The notes beneath the pieces were generated by a model that worked only from the letters and a program-made list of their open reading frames with translations, did no database searches and had not been told where the DNA came from. The translations under genes were made by a program, and so were the position numbers. This document shows positions 46,801-57,700 of a stretch of 64,000 nucleotides of DNA, piece by piece (within the stretch, counting starts at the first letter, position 1; each line of letters begins with the position of its first letter). The stretch lies in contig NC_092793.1 in NCBI RefSeq assembly GCF_918797505.1, positions 46,488,243 through 46,552,242 of the forward strand, given 5' to 3'. This DNA is from Bemisia tabaci. Lineage: Eukaryota; Arthropoda; Insecta; Hemiptera; Aleyrodidae.

Positions 46801-48230
46801 CACTAACCTCTCCCCTACTCTTTGCTCATGATGGCGCCAAGCACAAACACTCTTGGAGAAAAAGTCGCGATTACTGAGGGAATTGACCTTTTTGATTGAG
46901 ATTATGTTTCTAAAAGAGTCTAAACCAAGTCTTCACCAGGGAAATTCTCAAAATTCTTTGGGATTATATTTTTCTGATGTAATTTTAGGGATATGGAGGT
47001 AGAATATTCAGAATTTCTGGTAAAATCACAAGTTTGCGTGGGGGCTCAAGCGTTCTGAGGCATTAAAAAATTTATCGAAAGGTACCTAGGTAGGTACTTA
47101 CATTTAGAATATTGATGGAAAATAAAGGGGGCGGGGCTTCATCTATATCTATGAGCCACGTATGTTTGATTAGAGGATTTATTGTTAAGTAGGCAGAGGA
47201 ATCGAGCTGATAAGGGATGAGTTTGAGGATTTTTGCGCATACATTTGTATATTTTTAGGATAAAGCTTCGGCAGCTGACGACTAAGTAAGTAAGGTAGCA
47301 TCCTTTCTTTCTTATTGGAATCAGCGTGGATCTCAGGAAAAATGTAAAAAATATATGTAAAAGGAGGCTATCGATTTTTGGACAAAGATTTTTTAAAAAA
47401 AAACGAAATTAAAGGTTTTATCGTTTTTTTTTTAAAAAAAATCTTTGCCCAAAATTTGGGGACTTGAAAATGCCATGTTGAACTAATTTGGAACTTACCG
47501 AAATAATGTTGAGGCCAAGTAAGGGGAAATTATGGCTCATTTTGCGGGAAAATCGTATGACCTTTGAACTGACGTTTTTGGGGGGTCCGAACCCCCTTAG
47601 AATTAAATTTAAGTGATTTCTGTGATTTTTACTTTACAGCGCTTACAATTTGGTAAGTTTTCCCGTCTTATTTTTTCCTCTACGACAATTTGAACCGGAG
47701 TTATGATTTTTTGAAAATAGGTCAAATTTGACCTTTGAACTATCATAACTCGGTCAAAAATTAAGATATCAATCTGCGGTTTGCGCCAAAATTCTTAGTT
47801 TTTTATATTCTTTTCAATGATGTATCACAAGATAGGGGTTACCGGTTGAAATAAAAAGATGCCCCCCCCCCCCCCTTAGGGAGGGACGAAAATTTTGAAC
47901 CCCCTCGAAGATGGTCCTCTTTGAGATAGAAACATTCCCAAAGTTTCGGTTTTCTATCTCTAACGCTTCTAAAGTTACCACGGGGGGGGGGGGGGGGGGG
48001 GTTACGGACTTTTGGAACACCCTGTATGTACTCTATGTTCCATCCAATGGTATTTCGTTTCTCCCAATACCATACCTTTTGCGCAATACTTTTGCGTCCT
48101 TGAATTTTTTTTTTTTTGTTTACAAACAAATATTTACAGTTGCGCCAACCACCACATTTTTACAGGGCCACTAAACTTTAACTGGTCCCAGGTTAATGAT
48201 GGGAAATTCAATACCAATATGGTAGGATCT
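46800..48230. other. intergenic DNA with inverted repeat and C/G tracts
   Basis: AAAAATCTTTG-type arms invert at about 47385-47445 (a T/A-rich hairpin). A C15 tract at 47862 and a G18 tract at 47983 invert about 120 bp apart with related flanks, ending GTTACGGACTTTTGGAACAC then CCTGTATGTA, a terminus type common in insect repeats. No coding sequence recognised. Confidence 0.5.
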
Positions 48231-48372
48231 AATTATAATGATTTGTAAATTTACTCATTACTATTCGATAAAAGGTTTGGCAAGTTTCTAATGAGGATGT
48301 AATGAGGGAAAGGCAGGACTGACGTAGTGACCTTACTGCTTGTACAATCGACCTAACTGGCTTTCCCCTGTT

Positions 48373-48384
48373 GCGCGCCAAAAC
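48373..48384 (+). promoter_or_regulatory. E2F-like site upstream of Cdt1
   Basis: GCGCGCCAAAAC reads TTTTGGCGCGC on the other strand, a full E2F/DP consensus, about 255 bp before the Cdt1 ATG. Cdt1 is an E2F-controlled S-phase gene in animals, so placement and family biology agree. The match is seen; the function is inferred. Confidence 0.55.
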
Positions 48385-48639
48385 ATCAACACAATGGCAA
48401 GTTTCTAACCTCCAAGACCAATTCGCAGATTCTGGAGAAACCACCATCAGTGTCATCAATAATTTGTTGAAATCAAGTTGTCTGGCATCACCATTTAGTC
48501 AACTAGTTTAATTTTGTGTCGTGAATAATATTACTGTCATCAGTGCTCTTCGTTATCACCCCCGACGCATGATCTGGCCTCCGAATTTTCTCCCTGATCC
48601 TGAAGTGTCCTCATTGTCACTTGCTAGTCTACCTCTATC

Positions 48640-48786
48640 ATGGCTCAATCTAGTATCAAATCTTTTTTTCCAACACGAAAAAGACCCGTTGTCGTAGATT
48701 TGAAAAAAGTCTTCGACGCCCCAACATCGAATGTCGAGCATGCAGCCAAGCGAATTCGTTTATCTCAGAAATCTCCACCAGCTGAG
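48640..48786 (+). CDS. dup: Cdt1 exon 1: start codon and PIP degron
   Basis: ATG at 48640 opens MAQSSIKSFFPTRKRP, a PCNA-interacting box at the extreme N-terminus as in animal Cdt1. Q3, I6, F9 and F10 fill the box and K14 supplies the +4 basic residue recognised by CRL4-Cdt2. The positions that are Thr-Asp in the strongest degrons are Lys-Ser here. The exon ends in phase 0 at donor GTAAGT (48787). A basic stretch, AAKRIRLSQKS, may serve as a nuclear localisation signal. Confidence 0.93.
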
Positions 48787-51700
48787 GTAAGTTGCCTCCT
48801 TCGCACCGACTTCCATTTCATGTGTATCATTTATGTAAAATTAACTCTCCAGATGTTCTTCCTTAACAATCAGTGGTTCCACGGATCATTTTGTTACTGT
48901 GCTCTGAAACCATCTGCCACTAACTATTATAATTGTAGAGCTTTGTTATCTAAACTGCTGAAGATCGCGATGGACCGCATTGTATGTTGAGACAAACGTT
49001 GATCTCTGAATTAGCACCACTCATTAGGTTATTACATGCAGACAGATGGCACCACAAATGAGTACCACATAACAATGGCACCACATAAGCAATACTTTAA
49101 TGTTTGTCTCAACATATCGTCACCTTCCAGGCAAAGTATCACAAGCGCCATGCGACGTTTAAAAATTTCCGCCGCCATTTTATTTCTTTACTGAGAAATT
49201 GTTGGTTGAATCTGTTTGGAAATTCCACTAAATTTTATCGGCAGCACAAAGAAAATTCAGTGAAATTTTCGGACAGCTTCGTTGAACAATTTCTCTGTAA
49301 AAAAATAAAATGGCGGCGGAAATTTTTAAACGTCGCATGGCGCTTGTGATACTTTGCCTGGAAGGTGACGATATGATGTGCTAGCTCAATCCAGGTCTAC
49401 TTTCGTGGTCCAGCCCGTTCCATGCGTTCTAGTGGAACGCTTGGATTGCTCTCCTGAAGCGGAGTACATTCAATTCTAACCTCTAGCATAATTGCTTGCA
49501 ATGAGCAGGTAACTTTGATCCACTGCGTTCTACGGATAATTAAGGAGCTCTCATGGCACCAAGATGGGGTGATTTCCTCCCAATTAAGTACCGCTTACTG
49601 AGCAAATGTAGCCACGATCATTTTGCAACTTCCATTGAACATCCTAGCCGAAGGTTGACTGATCTGTGGTAACTGCACCCTGAGCAGTGTTGTTGTTAGT
49701 TGATTAGAGCTTTATTCCTTGATGTTTTATCGAAATCATGCACATGACTGTAGTCCTTGACAGACAGTTGAGTTTTTGTTACCACTTCAACCTGCACTGC
49801 ACCCTTAGAAGTGTCTACGAAAATTTGCTGGGTCCCTAGGTGGAATTTTTCTCCTGAACTATTAGTCTCCTTCTCGATTTAGCATAGGAACTAATTACCA
49901 GAATCAAAATGGCAGATCTTTTGTCTTACTCTATGAGTAGGTAAGTAAACTGATCCAGTGTGAACTCTATCAATATTCAGTAAGTGTGTGCAACAATGTA
50001 ATGTCTGAATTCTTACCTCTTGTGTCCTTTTTTTAGGATGACGCTGATCTGAAGAAAACAAAGAAAATTGAGGTAAGGTTATTTTAGCAACTTATATTTT
50101 ATTGACGAATGTTTCAAAATAACCCCCAGTTTACGCCATTCCGGGAACGGAAGTGCTATCTGCTACTCCTCAAGGGATGAAGTTGAAATCACTTAATTTC
50201 ACAAGATTAATTTCAATTTTTCCTAAGCCGAATCAAGCTCAAAGACTGATTTTATTTTCAGATCTCCGTACTTAAGTTAATGTAGGAAGTTCCAATGTGC
50301 CTTGTCCTCCACGGTAAACCTACAATGTCATCAAGACAATTGCTTTAAGATTGACCTTAAAACTGATTTGTCTTGGAACCTCTGAGTTCCTTTGGTGGTT
50401 TTGGATCCCTATCCCTATCATCTTTGCAATCTCAAGTTTAAGGAGTTAAGAGCATCTTAAACTTTCATCATAAGATTGCTAGCCTTGATGTTCAAGCTTG
50501 TATCTAAGCGTAAATCTCCGATATGTATTTATTACTCACCTAGAATTATTAACTTCTATCAGATAGTACCAATCAAAATAGCTTGTATGCAAAGCATTAA
50601 AGGCAAACTGTCTGGCCAATGACAACATTAATGTTTATATTAATCAAGGCAGAGGCATTGTCAAGTACACACCCAATGGGCAACATTTTCAACAGAAACA
50701 GCAGGTCTTAAAGAGTTGATCCATACATGAGCCATTTCCTAAACTAGCTCACATTTTGTTAGTTTTTGGTGGGTTTTTTCCCTGAAGGATAGCACTTTCA
50801 ATTTGTATTTCTTTCTTATTCTCAGGCAACTCCAGAAGCAACCGGGACACCAAGTTGTGTTAGGGTAGAGCAGCAATCCATCCTTGAACAACGGAAGGAA
50901 GAAGAAATCATTTTGGTATGTGCATCAGGACCAGGGAACAAGAGTGGGCTTAGCTCAAGTTTACTCCCTCCTGTCTTTTAATTAGAGCATCATTTAGTAG
51001 AAGTTTTCTGGTTGGCGCTGTATTGGCCAACGCTAAAGTTGTCTTCTCACTAGCACTCTTGTCCAACTTACTTTTAAATTCATCAGTAAGAAAAAAGAGA
51101 AATTAGATAAATAGCAACTTTCTTCTTACCTATCTTTCTAGTTATTCTAATGCAAAGCAATAGACAAGTTAAAAGTAAAATGCATGCAGGTAAAAAAGCT
51201 GTTTAAGGAATACCATCATAAGCGTTACAACCCTGAAGAGTAGGCTGTAGTACAACAAGATGTAACATATTTGTCTTGGTCAATCAAATTTCTTTCTGAA
51301 ACACTTGGTCATTTCAAGGTCAGTTATTTTCATTACTTAATTTGACCTATTTAAGTATGAAAGAAAAGCAAATTATTTTCTTGTTAAAGAAAATAGAAAT
51401 AAAAATAAAAGCCCTCAACAAATTTTTTGAATAAATGTTGATTTTCAAAATTTTGTAATTGAAAATCAAACCTTTTAATTCTTAAGAAAATATTATGAAA
51501 AGTTGATAACACTGTCACTCAGATGTGTGCAAAACTACGAACACTCAAGGACTAATTGTCCGGCTAATGTCCTTTTTTATAATCATTTAGGTTTTAAGTT
51601 TTTTGATTGGTTGAGATGCAACATGCACCATGATCAACCAGAAACTAGGATCTTGTAATATTACAGTGAAGCAATCCTAAATTGAAGTTTTATAGGTAGA

Positions 51701-54700
51701 ACATACTTCTTTCTGTATATTTTCCCCTCAAAATTACCAGTCTAAAAAGAATGAATTTAGTTTTTTTTTAGAATCTTTCTTCAGTGAAAATCAATCATAC
51801 TTAAAACTCCATACATAAATTAAGTTATGTTGGAATCTATACTTTCCCTAAATTTACTTATCATTTTTCTTGCGCATTTTCAGAAAACACCTGAACCTAC
51901 AATCTCTAATGAACGGCCAACCACCCCTGACAAACCCCCATCATTGGAAGAAAACATCACCAGAGTGAGTACATTTTATTTATCTGAGATTGCATGTTTG
52001 TGTCTGAAAATTTGTGCACCAGAATTTGATCTTCTTGGTAATATCCTAGAGAGTGCTTTTCACCACAAATTCTATTCGTTTATTATGTTAAGATCCTGCT
52101 TCTTTGTGTAATTGCTGAAGCCCTAATTCATCCCCTGAAAATTGTCTAATTATTACCATGGGCCTAGAAAGTAAATTTCATGCAGAAAATATTGTCTTCT
52201 TACGAAGATAATGCAAAACCCATCACATTAGTACTCTCAGTATTAGCAATTTTCAACGTATCATTGGATCAACAGAAGAAAATGATGTAATGGTGAGGGA
52301 ACGTAGGTACCGCTCGCGTTATCGTGATAAAATGTGCAGGTAACCCTGAATATTGTTTCAGCTCAGTTGCTCCTTGAAAAGAATGATGCTTGTCATGGTT
52401 TTCTCTTCAAATGAATACTTAGATTTGATGCTATAATTTTTTATTGATTGCTCCCTTTCATCCAATAAACTTGTATAAATACGTGCTTTATAATTTTTTA
52501 AAAAAAAAGTAGTAAAATTTCATTGGTAAAAGAGAGGGAGCCTCTTTTCCTCTTTTAAAAAATTCAAATGATTTAAGACAGGACTAAGACAATATTTTAC
52601 GTACAGCCACAATTACGAATATTGTGAATTGAAATATCACTCGTCATTTAAGGTGGATATTATTTTCAGGTAAAGTCATTTTCTATTGTGAATGAACATC
52701 ATATCCTGTGGTTGCCTCACTTTCTCCAGTAAAATATGTTAGACAGGGTGCTCCAGATCATTCATATGAAGCTTTTCTCTCGCTTATTTGAGGATGCACA
52801 AATTCGGGGATCAGGAGCAGAGTAGAGAATCAATCCCAAGAAAACCAAATTGATAGAAATCTGCCTTTTGTAAAGAGATCAATCTCATAACTTTCACGCT
52901 TCAAAATCTATAATTTTTGTCAATTTAAAATTTTTCTTGCTCATTTTTAGGATACACCAGAACCAACAAATTCTTCAAATTCAACAAATCAAGAGGTAGG
53001 GCGGCCATCCACTCCGGACAACTCTCCATCACTGGAAGAAAAAATCAATGAAGTGAGTGCAATGTAGTGTTTGTTTAACATTGTGTGATCATGTCTGAGA
53101 ATTTATGCCTATGTCAGGTTGAACTCACGACAAGCTAACGGCACCTCTTAAGTTTACGACAGTATGTTGTCCATTCCACCTGGCAAATGCACAACAAAGC
53201 AGCAATAAGACAAAGCCGACCAATTGCGCTCCGCCTTTTGTCATCTTTGTCATCTATGTCGACCCGACAAACACAAAATTTCAACAATCAGCCTGCAGTA
53301 TTTTATTTTCTTGAGAGATTTCTGATGAGTGAGCCTCTTAAGCTTCAAAATGTCATCAAGGTGCCAAAGCCGGAGGACATTTCAATGTTGCTTTATGTCT
53401 CATTGCAAAGAGTTTTGTCATTGAAAGAATGCTGAAGCATTTTTAGCTGAAAATTTCATTGATTCCTCCTCTGATCTCTTGCAAAAACCAGAAAAATTTT
53501 TGACAGAAATTGCACTAGTACATTCTTCTTTAAAATTGAACCATTTAAGTTGAATTTGCAACCTTGGAATGAACTTACTTTTTTTCATACGGGTAAGAAC
53601 CATTTTTAGCAGATGGTGGACTTACACCTCATTTAGAATTGGAATTCCTCTGAAGTATGATATATAATAAGGAAGGATAGCTACCCTGTCAAGCATATGA
53701 GATCCAAGACGGGAAGCCAAGACTCTATACTAACATAAGAGTGCCTCATATCAGCCTCCTGTGTCTTTCTGGAGGGTGTATCTTCCATGCGATTAGAATG
53801 ACTGAAAACAATATTATTCTCAAGAGAGTGCACAAGGTGTGGCCTTTTAAGTGTAGACCGTTTGTTTTCATGATACTTGTCAGTAAGATGTGTTTTTCTT
53901 AATTTAGATCTCATTCTTTCACTAAATTTTTCCTATTCCTTCTAATGATATTTTTTCTTTCTCAAATAATTACAGGGCTTAGGTTTGAATGATTTAAAAG
54001 TCAAAATCAACCGGAGCAAATATTACAATGCTTTAAAGGACTCACTCAGCCGATATCAGTCCAGAGATGCAAGGTTGAAGGATATTGCTAGAAGATTGCA
54101 AACCAACTCCTCATTTGAAATTGAGGTTCCCGTAAGGTATGATCCAATCACCTGTTCAATTCAGTTTTAATGTTTAAATTTAATTTTATTCGGTCAGAAT
54201 TATCAATACATTTGACGCAATTGAGCAGAACAAAGAGGAATAGTATTTATTTTACGCATTTGTAAGGATGATCATAAAAACCTGTTGCAGCATGGTCTTC
54301 ATGATTAGCAGTTGATTTTCATACAAATGGTGATGCAAGTTCTGCACCACTAGCACCAGGTTAACTCAGTTACTGTAAAACACCACTGCTACTTTTGAAT
54401 GAATTGAGATAGAGACTTCAAAGTATGCGAGTACTCTGTGGTTAAAGGAACAACAATTTTAAAGGGACCACCCTGAAAATGGGCAAAAACCTCAAGGGTT
54501 ACAGGGATGGTGGGGGACTTTTTGATCATGCTGCATAAAATGAGAAAATAATCACCTCGCATAAATCCTTGAAAATTCTTATCTTTGATCATAGATTTGT
54601 GTTACTTACAAAACATGTGGCTATCATCTTATTAATAAATTTTGATGACCAGAGTTGAAATTAAAGACTTGCAAATAAATTACTACAATTATTAGGGCAA

Positions 54701-54729
54701 GAATTGAAAGAAAGATCTCTTGTCGGCAT

Positions 54730-54775
<46 letters not shown>

Positions 54776-57700
54776 TTTTGAAACTCTAGTACTATGATTG
54801 CCAGTCATTGAATTTTTGTTTTTCTCATTCTGCTGTGGTAAAGAGAAAAGAAAGTATAAACATTAAGATCCTACTAAATTTCATCTGATATTAAATCATC
54901 AATCCTCTGGAAAATGTACAAAATAATTTAAAATAATTTTTCTCGCAACTAACTCTAGGAGACCTATCATCAACAATAATTATTCATAGCCTCTCCCAAG
55001 ATCGATTTTTTCACCTGAAGGGATCGGACAGCATTCAAAAGCTCAAACACCATCCTCACCTTACTCTGCAGTATTATCTTCAACGATTCCGGAATGCATA
55101 GTCTTACCATTTTTCAAATTGGTTGATTCATTTTGAAAATCCTTTTGCTCTTCAGAATTCTATAAAATAAGACCCTATTTGTTTTTTTTTGCTTTTTATT
55201 TACAAATTGCTGAGTTTTTCCCACTGAAACCAGCTACCCCACCAATTTTTAACTCATTTTTGGGGCTTACCCTTTTTGTTTTTTTGCTTTTTATTTACAA
55301 ATTGCTGAGTTTTTCCCACTGAAACCAGCTATCCCACAAATTTTTAACACTCATTTTCGGGGCTTATTTCTGCCTGCAAACGGACATGGTTAAAGAGTTT
55401 CCGCATCCCTGCTACCCGCTATGCTTCTTCATTTCTATAATCCTTACTTTGCATTTAAAACTTATTGTAAAAAAAATATTCCAGAGACAGTTTAGTGCTT
55501 AACAGCAGGTAATAGATACTGTAAATGATAACCAAAAACTTACTCTTAGCTTCATTCTAACAATGTATTTATATGTATATTTTGTAGCCCAGTGAAATCG
55601 CCATTGAAGCCGCAGAAACTATTCAGCAGCCCCATCAAAACACCACAGAAAGGCCTGGGCAGGAGATTAGATTACACCAGTCCTGTCAAGCCAAACGTTT
55701 ATGTCTCACCGAGGAAACTGCTGGAAGAAAGACCATCGCCTGTCAAAGCTGTTCCATGTCATTTGAAGTTTGAATCTCTCGTCAATGGAGATGCTCTCAT
55801 CCTTCCTTTCAAATATCGCTCTTTATTTGAAATATTTTGCTCTGTCGATACTGTCTCATCCTTGTTCCATAACAGAAATGAGAAAATAACCTTCAGTAAA
55901 TTGAAAGCTGGAGTTCAAGAAATGTTACGGAGGTAAGAAGACTTTACAAAAGCATGTCTCAAGTGAAATTTTCAATTAAATTATATTTGAAATTTTGCAA
56001 GAAAAAAGAAGCACTCCAATTATGGGGGTGTTTTCGATTGACTTGGACCAAAAGTAAAACCATTGGATGTAAAAATTTTTGTTAAAATCCATAGAAGATC
56101 CCCACTATTTTCACTGGCTAAATTTTATTTCAGTTCATCAATTAATGGCAATATTAAAAATTAAAGCTGCTGAGTTGTCTGCACCACATCAAAATCTCAG
56201 ATAGGGAAAACCAATCAACTGCAAATTTAAATTTTTCTCCTCTGAATCCTCTCAGGTATGGCATTCAAGGGTGTTTAGATGCAATTCTTGAAAATACGTC
56301 CGTGAAATCTGTTTTTATATTCATATTTTTGAACAACCCATGCAATGGGTCTGTTGCATGCGAGAGACACAGCCTAGTGGAAAGACTTCCTGTCGGTAAA
56401 ATTGCACAAAAATCACATTGAAGTCTGAGACCCACTCCTTAGAGTGCCATTTGCTTGGTTGTAATGAGTTTTTTTCACGTCCTGCATTTGTGAACAGATT
56501 TCTTTTGGTGACAGGCAACCTAAATTACTCAGGGAAAGATGCACAAAAACCTAACCTGAGTAAACAAATAATATTGTGAACTGTTACAAGCTTTCTTCAC
56601 ATATGATTTCTATAGAATTGAAGCTTATATTTTTGTAACACCAAGAAATGAGAAAAGAAAAACATGATCAAAAACGATTGAAATCATACTGAAGAAAAAG
56701 TTTGGGAGGTTATTTGTTTTTTAGGGTAAGTTTTTTTAACGTCTGGCTGCCCAAACTTGATTGTCGGCCATATGCTCATTGTGATTTTCGCGCAATTTTA
56801 CCAGCAGAAAGGCTGTTCGCTTCACTGCATTTGGTTCATTGCACTGGTTCATTTCACCGCACTCGTGCAACAGACTCATATCAATTCAAGAAAGGTTGTG
56901 TCCCAAGTAGACTTTGTTCCTAAGGATTTTTTTGGATGAAGTATAGTTTCAGAAAGTATTTAGACCCAAAAAATGCCAATCTGACATAATTTACAAATTA
57001 AGAAGAGATTAAAATACAATTTATATACTGAATGGCGCAACCACAGTTAGAGTCCATGATGAATATGCTCTGAGGGGAGCATGATGGTTTAAAAGGATCA
57101 ACATGATTTTCATTACTGTTTTAGCCTTTTTTGACCCAACAATATTCAGCAAGGATGTTTCATATTCTTTACCGAATGCATAATCCTAATGCTTGGCTGT
57201 CTACGCAATACATCTGTCATGAATGTCAATGTCGTAAATCAATCTGAATTTTTTATTGCCCTCCCTGCACGTTGTATTCATTTTTAATCTTTTTTTCTTA
57301 CCAATTTCTTCCTCTTTTTTTCAGAAATTTTTCGGAAAGTCATTTAGCTCAAATCAAAACTGTTCTGCCGGGAGCATTTGAGTTCAGTCAAGAGAAATAC
57401 CAAGTGTTCGGCAAACGTAGTGAAGCAGTATATCATCTTATAATCAGACCAGTTATCAAAAATAGGAATGGCGGTGAGTTCACTTTTGTGTTAAAATTTT
57501 AGAATATTTTGCTGAAGATGACCTAACCCTACTTCTCCAAAGTGAAATGCTTAGAATTTAGGAGACTGGAATAATTTCTCCTTTGGAAATTGTTTTGGAA
57601 AATAATTAATAATGAACAACTCCTTGTTCCATTTCCTGAAAACTTAAAAATAATTCAGGATGAAAGAGTTGTTTCAATCAGGAACTAAGGTGATTTTAAG

